A stretch of 58,895 nucleotides of DNA from positions 1-58,895 of the forward strand of contig JAKBMG010000194.1 of assembly GCA_021831685.1 (NCBI GenBank), in the 5' to 3' direction. How positions within the stretch are numbered: the stretch's first letter is position 1; every line of letters begins with the position of its first letter. Origin of the DNA: Bacteroidota bacterium. Its GTDB lineage: Bacteria > Bacteroidota > Ignavibacteria > Ignavibacteriales > Ignavibacteriaceae. Made by a program: the position numbers and the translations under genes. Positions 45,830-55,074 of the stretch are shown piece after piece. The notes beneath the pieces were generated by a model, which was given only the letters and a program-made list of their open reading frames with translations, was not told where the DNA came from and searched no databases.

Positions 45830-48403
45830 TTACTTGAGGAGAACCATTTTCTTTACTTGAGTAATATTACCTGCGGTATATCTATAGAAATATGTGCCGC
45901 TAGCGACTGAAATCCCTGCGTTATCACAACCGTTCCATAATACGCTGTAATTACCTGAAGGTCTCTCTTCATTAACTAATGTTCTTACCTCTTTACCAAG
46001 AATACTGTAAATTTTAATTGTGACAACAGCTTCTGATTTAAGGCTGAAATTAATTGTCGTTGATGGGTTGAAAGGATTCGGGTAATTTTGTGCAACATTG
46101 AATGATAACGGCAGTACTTTTGCATTATCAACTGCAGTTACTGGATCCTTAAGGCTTCCATTACCAGTAACGAGTTTGAAGCTTGAGCCTTCGGCAAATG
46201 GAATTGTATTATCAAATAATCCGGATTTTAGGAAAAGAGTATCATTAACAGTTGTAGCTTGAGAAAGTGTAACTCCTTCTGCATTGTCAATTGTAAGATT
46301 AGCTACAGAATCCGGTAATAGTGTTCCAGTAATCTGAGCAATAGAACCATTGAAAATATAATTTGCTTTGTTACTAAGAGCTTTTGTCCCGCCAACGTTT
46401 ATATTTCCATTTAAGCCAAGTGGGTGACCTGTTGCAATTGTTCCTCCAGGCTGAACTGTAAATGTACTGCTACTGCCTGTGAATATACTTGTGTCCATAT
46501 CGACAATAACACCACTAAGGATATTAGTGTTGATATAATTATTATTTGTCAAGACACCTGTTCTATAGGTTTGTGTGCTGGTTCCTGCAAAAATTAACGA
46601 GTCGGTGGTTTTTGAATGAGAGTAAAATGATGACCCGGTTTGAAGATTCACATTTCCCATTATAACCAAATTGTTTAAGTTTTTGGCACTTCCAGGACAT
46701 AAGCTTACATTGCCTGAAACATTGAGATCGCCTTTGACCAATAATGTTACGCTCTCTGGTCCATGTGAACTTGAAAAGTCATCAATAGCTATTGATGAAA
46801 TTGTATCTACTACAAAGTTTCCATTTATTGTAATAGTTTTAGGACTGCCTGCGACCTCATACCCAGTGAGAGCATAGAATAATGGCGAAGAAGGATTAGT
46901 ACTATTAGTGCTTTGAATGGTTACCGTCCCGGCTATTGTATTACTAGCCATGTCAAAGTGAGCTGGATATGATTGCGAAAGTAACGAGTCACAATCAACA
47001 GTGAAATTATAGAAGTTTTGGTTAGCACCTGTTGGACCGAGAGTTTTACTACCTGTTACAAGACATGTAGAACCTGTATCCCAAGTTGCTGTTGGAATAA
47101 TACCGCCATCCATATTATGCTGATAAATTCCGTTGACGGTAGCTGTACCGTTACATTTAATTCCTTTATCATTAATTAACTTACCATTTATGGTCAATAC
47201 ACCATTTATTGCCAAGGAGTCAGTGGTAGCTACACCGGCAGTATCGTTTATTGTTAAGTTATTAACTGTATCAGGTAATAGAGAACCTGTTGTTTGTGGT
47301 GATGTACCTACATAAGAGAAATTAGCTCCAGTGCTAAAGGTGTTTGTACCTGTGGTTTGGATTGGTCCGCTTGCAGCATCTAATCCCGTTACTGCACCGA
47401 TGTTTATTGTGCCTCCGGCATTTAATGCGAATGATCCGGCACCTGTAATAATTGCACCTGGATTAGTAAAATCTGCTGTTCCACCGTTAAGGATATTAAG
47501 CGCCCCACCGTTTGCAACATTTATTGATGTAACAACGCCGTCATTATTAACTCCAGTAATGTAAGGTGTCAAGTACTTTCCAACATTAAGGGCTCCTGTT
47601 GAGCCGATATTAACAGTGCAAGTTTTTGTCGCAGAGTCTGCAAAGACTGCGTTTGATGAAGGCATATTAATTGTGCCCTCAATATTGAGGACTGTAGAGA
47701 CTTTTCCAAGTGCTCCAGTAGTAGGACTCATCATAAGGTTACTATTCGAGGCGAAATTTACTGTATCGCCGAGATTGACTGTAATGGTGTATGTAGTAAT
47801 ACTACCGCGACTAGTATAAATTCCAGCACCGCCTAAACCATTAGAACCGGAGTAATTGAAATTTACATTAGCTGCAATAATTAAATGCGGGTTGGTTAAT
47901 CCACTACTATATGGACGCAATTGAGCAATATTTATTGTACCGCTTCCACCAATTGTAAGCGTTGTATCAGCAGAGTTGTTTCTTTGTTCTAACATTAAAG
48001 CATCAGTCGGGCTACCAAAAGTTCCATCAACCCATAGGACAGCTGGAGACCCTGTAAGTGAGATAACAGTGAGCCCATTGGTTTGAAGTACGCTGTCTGA
48101 TTTTAATACTGCTCCTGCTTGAATAATTAGGCTTGTCGATTTCTGGGCATCTTTATCATAAGTAACAGTTGTACCAGTCAAGATGAAAGTTTGATGAGAA
48201 CTTCCAGGGCCACCTGTTGGAACTGTATTCCATCCTGTGCCATCCCATTGTCTAAATGTAGTGGCATAAGCGCTCCAATTGCCGGAAGCGACTGAACCAT
48301 AGTCCCCAACAGCTGGTGTGGGTGCTTGCGCATATACTCCTATTGATAAGATAAGTACAAGCAGAGCAGAGTGCAGGGATGTGATAGAAAGAAAATGTTT
48401 CAT
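45830..48403 (-). CDS. Large secreted repetitive protein with T9SS sorting domain
   Basis: 857 aa. Signal peptide at 1-25 (LVLILSIGVYAQ). The body is rich in Gly, Ser, Thr and Asn, with repeated strand-turn units (NLTINDTAGVATTDSLAING, NLTIDNAEGVTLSQATTVND and many TVNIGSTGALNVG-like pieces), as in extended beta-solenoid or adhesin-type proteins. C-terminus is a type IX sorting domain (YPNPFNPSTTINFSLKSEAV ... SGTYFYRYTAGN, ending KKMVLLK). Surface-attached, likely structural or adhesive; no catalytic motif seen. It is divergent from the TonB receptor gene. Confidence 0.82.
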   Translation of the reverse strand: MKHFLSITSLHSALLVLILSIGVYAQAPTPAVGDYGSVASGNWSAYATTFRQWDGTGWNTVPTGGPGSSHQTFILTGTTVTYDKDAQKSTSLIIQAGAVLKSDSVLQTNGLTVISLTGSPAVLWVDGTFGSPTDALMLEQRNNSADTTLTIGGSGTINIAQLRPYSSGLTNPHLIIAANVNFNYSGSNGLGGAGIYTSRGSITTYTITVNLGDTVNFASNSNLMMSPTTGALGKVSTVLNIEGTINMPSSNAVFADSATKTCTVNIGSTGALNVGKYLTPYITGVNNDGVVTSINVANGGALNILNGGTADFTNPGAIITGAGSFALNAGGTINIGAVTGLDAASGPIQTTGTNTFSTGANFSYVGTSPQTTGSLLPDTVNNLTINDTAGVATTDSLAINGVLTINGKLINDKGIKCNGTATVNGIYQHNMDGGIIPTATWDTGSTCLVTGSKTLGPTGANQNFYNFTVDCDSLLSQSYPAHFDMASNTIAGTVTIQSTNSTNPSSPLFYALTGYEVAGSPKTITINGNFVVDTISSIAIDDFSSSHGPESVTLLVKGDLNVSGNVSLCPGSAKNLNNLVIMGNVNLQTGSSFYSHSKTTDSLIFAGTSTQTYRTGVLTNNNYINTNILSGVIVDMDTSIFTGSSSTFTVQPGGTIATGHPLGLNGNINVGGTKALSNKANYIFNGSIAQITGTLLPDSVANLTIDNAEGVTLSQATTVNDTLFLKSGLFDNTIPFAEGSSFKLVTGNGSLKDPVTAVDNAKVLPLSFNVAQNYPNPFNPSTTINFSLKSEAVVTIKIYSILGKEVRTLVNEERPSGNYSVLWNGCDNAGISVASGTYFYRYTAGNITQVKKMVLLK

Positions 48404-48594
48404 ATTTTTTTCCTTTTGTTATTGGTTATTTATGTTTGCACATTCAGCAGAAGTGGAGATCGTTTTTGCTGTGCATTGTGATTTAATTGCTATTTGTAAA
48501 ATACCAAACTCTTCATTATTCAAGTATGAGAATGATACTTAACAGCTTGTGATAACATATTATTATTAAAACCAACTCTATATATAAGGTATGT

Positions 48595-48615
48595 CTGATA
48601 TACCTGATATATCAG
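48595..48615. promoter_or_regulatory. Operator-like inverted repeat
   Basis: Perfect arms CTGATATA and TATATCAG around CCTGA, about 190 nt upstream of the T9SS protein gene and 570 nt before the TonB receptor. The overlapping GGTAT/ATACC pair just upstream adds another partial dyad. Binding protein unknown. Confidence 0.4.
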
Positions 48616-48850
48616 CTTATAAAAGATAAACTATTTTCATAATTATGTCAAGTAAAAAGTTTCTGGGTTAACCAGGGAAAGTCATTCAATTTGATTTTGG
48701 AATTAGGAAATTCCTTAATATGGAACAAATTTCAACTTTTGGGAGTTAGGCAGCGAGAATTTTATGTTATTAGGAGAAAAATATCAGTAGTTTGATTATT
48801 AAAAAGATAGAAGTTAATTGAGAGACCAGTATAAGATAAGGCTATTTGAA

Positions 48851-48894
48851 GTGCATTCAGAGTGTATTCACAGTGCATTCAGAGTGCATTCAGA
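48851..48894. repeat. Four tandem 11-bp repeats
   Basis: GTGCATTCAGA, GTGTATTCACA, GTGCATTCAGA, GTGCATTCAGA back to back (44 bp). The 11-bp period is close to a helical turn, so a protein could bind each unit on the same face. It lies about 290 nt before the TonB receptor start. Confidence 0.65.
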
Positions 48895-49099
48895 ATATTC
48901 ATGTGTAGTTAGAACGCGTTGTTGAATTAGCTTTAATTTTCTCCTTCTTTTTTATTTGTTTTTGGAAAAATTAGCAGGCGTCAGTCCTAAAGTTATGAAA
49001 TATTTAAAAAAATTACTAGTGGAGCGCTGGAATAACGGGGTAATTTGAGTTAATCAATTCAGTTATTGACAATAAAGTAAAATATTATTAAGTTGTACT

Positions 49100-49117
49100 A
49101 CTAAGTATACTAAGTAT
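49100..49117. promoter_or_regulatory. Tandem ACTAAGTAT repeat near the TonB receptor promoter
   Basis: ACTAAGTAT repeated twice in succession, about 70 nt before the start codon, in a region where a promoter would be expected. Its centre AGTATACT is palindromic. A regulator site is possible but unproven. Confidence 0.35.
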
Positions 49118-49187
49118 ATTGTAAAATTGGTTTTATTCTTATTTCAAAGTTTCGCAAAATTATTTTGATAATCTTGGAGAAGGAATT

Positions 49188-51998
49188 ATGGTTTTTCTCA
49201 GTAGGAACAAGAGTCTATTATTATTTCTTTTTTTTATAATTATATTTTCTGCAAAATTCTACGCTCAATCCGGAGATGTTACAGGTACTGTATTAGATGC
49301 CTCAAACAATTCACCGTTATGGGGAACGACAATAATGATAAAGGGTACTTCGATGGGGACGAATACCAATGAAAAGGGTTTCTTCCAACTTCTAAAAGCT
49401 CCGGCAAAAAGACTAACCTTAATTTTTAGTTATATTGGTTATGAAAGTGACACAGTCAGTGTTAAAGTTACAAATGCTCAAACAGTGAACTTAAACATCA
49501 AACTGAATCCGCAAAGTATAAAGGGTAAGGAAGTTGTAATCACTGCACAGCTTAGGGGGCAGGAAAGCGCAATAAATAGGCAATTAACTTCTAATAATAT
49601 AGTTAATATAGTTTCAGCAGATAAAATACAAGAGCTACCGGATGCGAATGTAGCTGAATCTTTAGGGAGACTTTCAGGAATTGCAGTAGAGAGGGATGCA
49701 GGAGAGGGGTCGTTGATAGTTGTGCGAGGACTCTCTCCCCAATTTACTAATATTGAAATAAACGGAGAGAAAATTCCTGCTACTGATCCAATTACCCGGT
49801 CAGTTGATTTAAGTATGATTTCGCAGGATGTTCTTTCCAGTATTGAAGTATTTAAGGCCATCACCCCGGATCAAGACGGAGGTACGATTGGCGGTACAGT
49901 TAATTTAATTACTATGAACGCACCGGATAAACTTCGATTTGATTTAAGAGCTCAAGACGGTTATGGTAGTCTGCCTAATGACTATGGGCAATATAAATTT
50001 GATTTAAGCCTAAGTAACAGATTTTTTGATAAAAAGCTTGGAGTCTTTGTAGCAGGAAGTATTCAAAGAGAAAATAGAAGTTCTAATGATTTGACAGGAG
50101 ATTATATTTCGAGCGGCGCAAATCTAAATCCGACAGTACAAGTTGCCGATATCAATTTACAGGACGATTATCAAATAAGAAACAGGTACAGCACTGGTAT
50201 AAATTTAGATTATAAATTAGACAATGGAACAGTCTGGTTTCATAATTTTTTAAGCGGTTATGATAGAAGTGAGGTGAAGCGTAGAAAGAGATACCGTTTG
50301 GATACATTTACTACTGTATATGACATCACCAACAGTACAACAGATCAAACATTAAACCTGAACAGTCTGGGTGTTAATTATACGGTTAACAATTTAATCA
50401 TAGATGCACAAGGTTCGTATTCAAATACAAGGCAAGAAATTCCTTATTCAAATTACTCCCGATTCATAGAAAACGGAGCCTTTAAGAATGGAATAATTCT
50501 AAATCAAGGACCAGAAGTAATACCAAGCTTTGCATTTAATAATTTAGCAAATACATGGTTTCAGTATGGAACATTTGATCCTCAAGAGATAAATGATAAA
50601 GATTATTCAGGTAAAATCGACCTTAAATTGCCCGTAAATTGGGGAGAAGATGTCTCCGGATTTTTTAAGGGCGGATTTAAGTATAGGGATGAAAGCAGAT
50701 TGAGAAATATTACTGAATATAGAACTGATTATGCTGTCGTTGACTCTATTGGTATGCAAGACCAAAACCAATATCAAATGTGGCAAAAGCATATTCTTAT
50801 TTCAAACTTTATTGATCCAGGTTTTACCGCTAATAATTTTTTAAACGGTCAATATACATTTGGACCGGGATTAAATTCGGAGATGCTTAATACTTTTTAT
50901 CAGACTAATAGTTCCCGTTATGCACTAAACCGTTTAATTTCATTAGATACTTACACTGCTGGCGAGAAGGTGACAGCCCTTTATATAATGGGAGAGTTTA
51001 ATTTATTCAAAAAGATTATGATATTGCCCGGGCTAAGATATGAACAGACATCTACAGATTATAATGGTTTTGTAGGCACATTAACAGGTACTTTAGGTCA
51101 GACTGGAATCGTCATTGATTCTATAGGCGGTCAAAATTATGAAGATTATTTACCTATGTTTCATATTCGTTATAAGATGTTTGATGATTTTGACATTCGA
51201 TTAGCATATACTCAATCTTTATCGCGCCCGGATTATTTTAATCTTGTGCCTTATCAATTGATAGATCAGGAAAATAAGGCTATTACACAGGGGAATCCTA
51301 ATCTAAAACACATTCAAGCCTTTAACTATGATTTATTCTTTTCTTATTATAATAAATTTGGGCTTTATACTCTTGGGCTTTTCTATAAAAAACTAAATAA
51401 CATCGATTATACTTTCCAATCACGGGTGGCAAGCGGGCAGTATCAAGGATATACACTTACGCAGCCAGTAAATAGCCCGGAAGCAAAAGTATACGGAATT
51501 GAATTAGATGCTCAAACTAATCTAACCTTTTTACCTGCACCGTTTGATGGAATTATTATCGGAGCAAATGCATCGAGGATTTATTCTCAGACATTTTTTC
51601 CTTTATTTGTAATTGGGCCACGAAGTACTTTACCTCCATACGCACCAATTATAATAAATACATTTAGAGAAGGCAGAATGCCCGGGCAAGCTAATTGGAT
51701 AGCAAATTTCACTGTTGGTTATGAGAGGGGAGGATTTTCAGGAAGGGTTTCTATCAATTATCAAAGTGATATTTTGCAAACGGTTGGGAACACAAGCATT
51801 TTAGATGGATACACCAAAGCCTATACAAGAATTGATATATCTTTATCTCAAAAAATAATAAATAGAATAAGCCTTTTTGTTGACGGAAATAATGTTACAG
51901 ATCTTTCCGAGGGCTCTTACCTAGGTACAGAAGCTTATCCCACGTCAATTCAAATATATGGATGGACAATAGATGCCGGAATAAGGTATAAGTTTTAA
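49188..51998 (+). CDS. TonB-dependent outer-membrane receptor
   Basis: 936 aa. Signal peptide at 1-27 (ending KFYAQ). An N-terminal carboxypeptidase-regulatory-like domain (about 28-112: GTVLDASNNSPLWGTTIMIK) is followed by the plug (LPDANVAESLGRLSGIAVER, then VVRGLSPQFTNIEINGEKIP) and a large beta-barrel ending in a terminal Phe (DAGIRYKF). It imports a large substrate across the outer membrane with TonB energy. It is not accompanied by a SusD, so it is not a classic SusCD pair. Next to glucuronide genes, a glycan is the likely cargo (inference). Confidence 0.92.
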   Translation: MVFLSRNKSLLLFLFFIIIFSAKFYAQSGDVTGTVLDASNNSPLWGTTIMIKGTSMGTNTNEKGFFQLLKAPAKRLTLIFSYIGYESDTVSVKVTNAQTVNLNIKLNPQSIKGKEVVITAQLRGQESAINRQLTSNNIVNIVSADKIQELPDANVAESLGRLSGIAVERDAGEGSLIVVRGLSPQFTNIEINGEKIPATDPITRSVDLSMISQDVLSSIEVFKAITPDQDGGTIGGTVNLITMNAPDKLRFDLRAQDGYGSLPNDYGQYKFDLSLSNRFFDKKLGVFVAGSIQRENRSSNDLTGDYISSGANLNPTVQVADINLQDDYQIRNRYSTGINLDYKLDNGTVWFHNFLSGYDRSEVKRRKRYRLDTFTTVYDITNSTTDQTLNLNSLGVNYTVNNLIIDAQGSYSNTRQEIPYSNYSRFIENGAFKNGIILNQGPEVIPSFAFNNLANTWFQYGTFDPQEINDKDYSGKIDLKLPVNWGEDVSGFFKGGFKYRDESRLRNITEYRTDYAVVDSIGMQDQNQYQMWQKHILISNFIDPGFTANNFLNGQYTFGPGLNSEMLNTFYQTNSSRYALNRLISLDTYTAGEKVTALYIMGEFNLFKKIMILPGLRYEQTSTDYNGFVGTLTGTLGQTGIVIDSIGGQNYEDYLPMFHIRYKMFDDFDIRLAYTQSLSRPDYFNLVPYQLIDQENKAITQGNPNLKHIQAFNYDLFFSYYNKFGLYTLGLFYKKLNNIDYTFQSRVASGQYQGYTLTQPVNSPEAKVYGIELDAQTNLTFLPAPFDGIIIGANASRIYSQTFFPLFVIGPRSTLPPYAPIIINTFREGRMPGQANWIANFTVGYERGGFSGRVSINYQSDILQTVGNTSILDGYTKAYTRIDISLSQKIINRISLFVDGNNVTDLSEGSYLGTEAYPTSIQIYGWTIDAGIRYKF

Positions 51999-52068
51999 AA
52001 ATGATGATGAAAAATTCAATTGAATTAAGTTATGCAGACAATTTCAAATTTAATAGAAGTGGAATGCA

Positions 52069-52102
52069 AAACCTCCGAGGTTTAGGAAAACCTCGGAGGT
52101 TT
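52069..52102 (+). terminator. Strong hairpin after the TonB receptor gene
   Basis: AAACCTCCGAGGTTT and AAACCTCGGAGGTTT form a 15-bp perfect stem with a 4-nt loop (AGGA). No long T-run follows. Its layout resembles the hairpin at 29690. Confidence 0.65.
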
Positions 52103-52176
52103 CTCGAGATAAATGCTGGGGTTACAGCATAGGTAACTTGCGAAAGATAATATAATAATATATATATGGAGAAAAT

Positions 52177-53694
52177 ATGAGACTAAAAAATAAAACTCTT
52201 GTGTGGTTTCTATTTAGCGTTATGATCGCAATAGCTGCCGAAAATATATTTGCCCAAAGAACAGTTAATGTTCCACCTGGTTTTGGCACTTTTGGTTCAA
52301 CTATAATGGGGGATACAACAAGTACCGGTATACGTGATACTACAACTATTTATTTACTTAGTAGAGGTAGTCTGTATATTTTAGACGGAACATTTAGTCC
52401 GACTTTTCCCGTACATATTCAAGCATCAGGAACCGGAGCGATGCCAAGAATTATTATGGGACTTCCTACAGGTGGGAACCCACCAAGTCAAGCTTTTCAA
52501 ATATTTAATAGCCTATATTTAAAGGGAATTTACCTCTCGGGGCAAGTAGAATTGGGAGGATCTGTACTTAGAATTATTCGGGTTTCTGCAAACAATATTA
52601 AAGTATATGTGGACAGTTGTCAGCTTGATGTATCATCGCAATCTGCATTTCGAATCGAATCAAATAACGTAGATTTAAGATTAACCAATAGTATAGTAAG
52701 TAATATTGGGCAAATGGTTAGCCCCGATAATGGCAGAGCCGTTGATAATAGGGGTATTCCCCTTGATTCAGTTTACATTCAAAATTGCACATTCTATAAT
52801 ATAACGAGTAGCCTCTATCGCGACGGCGGAGGTACTGTAAATAATCTATATTATAATCATAATACTGCTGTAAATATTGGTTATAATGGACTAAAGATAG
52901 GGGAAGCAAAGTATGCTTTTGTATCAAACAACATTTTTAAGGATTGCGGTTTCTTAGGCCAAACAGGTACTGTTACGCATATTATATCACTTTCTTCTTA
53001 TCCCGATCCTACAGTAACTCAGCAAGCTGTCTTTAGGAATAATAATTTTTTTATTGACACAAGTATTATCAATCTATATCCTACTCTACTTCAAACGGTG
53101 CTAGCACCAGTTACCTTTGATTCACTTAGCCAGTCCTATGTTACTAACAGTGGATTTGCAAACACCAATATAAATGAAGCATTAAATTTCATGAAAGAAC
53201 CTGCTTTACCGCTACAGACAATAAAAACTTTTTATAATACTCCTTCGGGTACGCAAGTGGATATGGATACTGTTGGGCAAGCCAATTTTGATTTTTCATA
53301 TGCTAATACATATAAGTCGTACACCGGTTCAACTGATGGAAAACCATTGGGCGCAGTTAGCTGGTTTGGATTGATGCTGACCGGGATTAAAGAAAATCAG
53401 GCAAATAATGTTCCGGCAAAATATGAATTAGACCAAAATTATCCGAATCCATTTAATCCGACAACCAACATTCAGTACGTACTTCCCCAGCAGGGAGAAG
53501 TTAGTTTAAATATTTACAACTTACTTGGACAGATGGTTCGAAGTTTAGTTAATAATGTTCAATCGGCAGGAACGCATTCGGTGACGTGGGATGGAGCAAA
53601 CCAAAGCGGACAAATGGTAACCAGTGGAATTTATTTTTACAGATTATCTGCAGGAAATTTTGTTAGTGTTAAAAAGATGATTATGCTGAAGTAA
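52177..53694 (+). CDS. Secreted beta-helix protein with T9SS sorting domain
   Basis: 505 aa. Signal peptide at 1-26. The middle (about 85-290) has the repeating short strands of a right-handed beta-helix (SNNIFKDCGFLGQ, VDNRGIPLDSVYIQNCTFYN), typical of polysaccharide lyases and DUF5123/DUF4957-like surface proteins. C-terminus is a type IX sorting domain (YPNPFNPTTNIQYVLP, then SGIYFYRLSAGN, ending KKMIMLK). It sits between the TonB receptor and the regulator, so it may bind or cut the glycan that the locus uses. No catalytic residues could be assigned. Confidence 0.82.
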   Translation: MRLKNKTLVWFLFSVMIAIAAENIFAQRTVNVPPGFGTFGSTIMGDTTSTGIRDTTTIYLLSRGSLYILDGTFSPTFPVHIQASGTGAMPRIIMGLPTGGNPPSQAFQIFNSLYLKGIYLSGQVELGGSVLRIIRVSANNIKVYVDSCQLDVSSQSAFRIESNNVDLRLTNSIVSNIGQMVSPDNGRAVDNRGIPLDSVYIQNCTFYNITSSLYRDGGGTVNNLYYNHNTAVNIGYNGLKIGEAKYAFVSNNIFKDCGFLGQTGTVTHIISLSSYPDPTVTQQAVFRNNNFFIDTSIINLYPTLLQTVLAPVTFDSLSQSYVTNSGFANTNINEALNFMKEPALPLQTIKTFYNTPSGTQVDMDTVGQANFDFSYANTYKSYTGSTDGKPLGAVSWFGLMLTGIKENQANNVPAKYELDQNYPNPFNPTTNIQYVLPQQGEVSLNIYNLLGQMVRSLVNNVQSAGTHSVTWDGANQSGQMVTSGIYFYRLSAGNFVSVKKMIMLK

Positions 53695-53708
53695 TGAACC
53701 AGCTTGCA

Positions 53709-53748
53709 GGCGGGGCGCTCTTCCCGGCATGTCGTGGGATGCCCCGTC
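53709..53748 (+). terminator. GC-rich hairpin after the beta-helix protein gene
   Basis: GGCGGGGC and GCCCCGTC arms, with an inner TCCC/GGGA pair, form a long imperfect hairpin that stands out by its G+C content in AT-rich surroundings. May act as a terminator, or be a small inserted element. Confidence 0.45.
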
Positions 53749-53758
53749 TCATAATAAA

Positions 53759-53805
53759 TTGGAGGGGTGGAATAATGGAGGAATGAGGTAATGGAGTGGT
53801 GAATT
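53759..53805. repeat. GGAGTAATGGAAT-family intergenic repeat
   Basis: TTGGAGGGGTGGAATAATGG, then AGGAATGAGGTAATGGAGTG. Just upstream of the regulator gene, between the hairpin at 53709 and its promoter area. Confidence 0.5.
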
Positions 53806-53864
53806 AATATAATATTGTAAAGATAATATTTACTCAATTGTTTTAATATAAGGAGAATAAAGCG

Positions 53865-55025
53865 ATGCCTGATGAAATTAATTTTAACGATCCGACGCCT
53901 CTTTACGAGCAGATTGAAAAATCTATTAAGAGAAAAATCGAGATGGGATATCTGTTACCAGGAGATCCTATCGGTTCTCAAAATGATTTGAGCAAAGAAT
54001 TTAAAGTAAGCGTGATTACGGTAAAAAAAGCATTATCTGATTTAGTAAATGAAGGTATCCTGTTTACAAGAGTAGGTAAAGGAACATATGTAGCTGATCA
54101 GACACAAAAACGAATCGGCATCACAAAACAAAAAACTATAGGGCTCGTTTTAAGAGATATTAAACATCCTTTCTTTTCAATGGTAGTTCACGGGATTGAG
54201 GAAAGAGCTTATGAATTGGGTTATAATATTTTACTTTCCAGTTCATCAAACAAAATAGAAAAAGAAGAAAGTCAGATAAGCCATTTTAAGGAAATTGGCG
54301 TGGATGGATTAATTATTGCCTCACTTTCATTGGAATATAGAGCCACAGATTATATTCAAAAAATCCATAACGAAAACTTCCCATATATTATGGTTTCATA
54401 CATGCATGATCCAGATTACTGGTACGTAGGTTCAGACCAGGAAATTGGGGGGTTTATCGCTACGGAACATTTAATCAAAACAGGATATAAATCTATAGGT
54501 TACGTTCATATTGGCAAAGGAAATTTGTTAAGTGAGGTTAGGAAAAATGGTTATTACCGAGCTTTAAACGAGTATAATGTACCCTACGATTCAAAGTTAC
54601 TTTTCTTTTTAGGAACTGAAAATTTTGATTCAGGTTCTGATAGATTTCAACTTGGATATGAATTTGGGAAGACATTTAAATCGTTAGAGAAAAAGCCGGA
54701 TGCGCTTTTTATTTATAGCGATCTTACTGCCTTAGGTTTTGAACAAGCAGCACTTGAAGCAGGAATTTCAATCCCTGATGAAGTTGCTCTTGTTGGATTT
54801 GACGATCTTGAAATGGCACGATATGCCTCAATTCCGTTAACAACTGTCAATCAGTCCGCAGAAAAGATAGGTAGAAGAGCCGTTGAAATTATTGAAAAAA
54901 GGATTAATGGCAGCGACATTGGAAACAGGACTATTCTTAAACCATCACTAATTATCAGAGAATCCTGCGGAGCGAAAAAGAAGGCTGCAGGCGGGCTAAT
55001 AAATTTGCGCGGGGCTACGATATAA
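53865..55025 (+). CDS. GntR-type winged-helix / LacI-type sugar-binding transcriptional regulator
   Basis: 386 aa. An N-terminal GntR winged helix (about 8-75: PLYEQIEKSIKRKIEMGYLL, then ITVKKALSDLVNEGILF and GKGTYVAD) is fused to a C-terminal periplasmic-binding-protein-like domain (about 88-365: KTIGLVLRDIKHPFFSMVVH, VDGLIIASLSLEY, FDDLEMARYASIPLTTVNQS). This is the AraR layout: a sugar or sugar acid releases it from DNA. Next to the glucuronidase and transporter, it very probably controls this locus. The operator is unknown; candidates lie in 48404-49187. Confidence 0.92.
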   Translation: MPDEINFNDPTPLYEQIEKSIKRKIEMGYLLPGDPIGSQNDLSKEFKVSVITVKKALSDLVNEGILFTRVGKGTYVADQTQKRIGITKQKTIGLVLRDIKHPFFSMVVHGIEERAYELGYNILLSSSSNKIEKEESQISHFKEIGVDGLIIASLSLEYRATDYIQKIHNENFPYIMVSYMHDPDYWYVGSDQEIGGFIATEHLIKTGYKSIGYVHIGKGNLLSEVRKNGYYRALNEYNVPYDSKLLFFLGTENFDSGSDRFQLGYEFGKTFKSLEKKPDALFIYSDLTALGFEQAALEAGISIPDEVALVGFDDLEMARYASIPLTTVNQSAEKIGRRAVEIIEKRINGSDIGNRTILKPSLIIRESCGAKKKAAGGLINLRGATI

Positions 55026-55074
55026 ATGTATAAAATTAAATGGGAATTTTTTTAATAACTTTTATTGGAAAAGT

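Larger units (their letters stand above)
48404..49187. other. Long divergent regulatory region before TonB receptor
   Basis: 784 nt between the T9SS protein (minus) and the TonB receptor (plus); no supported gene. It holds an inverted repeat at 48595-48615, an 11-bp tandem repeat at 48851-48894, a weak GGAGTAATGG-type copy at 49018-49045 and a 9-bp tandem repeat at 49100-49117. The many small repeats and the length suggest a control region. Confidence 0.55.

Noticed and set aside
48851-48894. CRISPR-like array
   Set aside because: Units are 11 bp with no spacers and no cas genes nearby.
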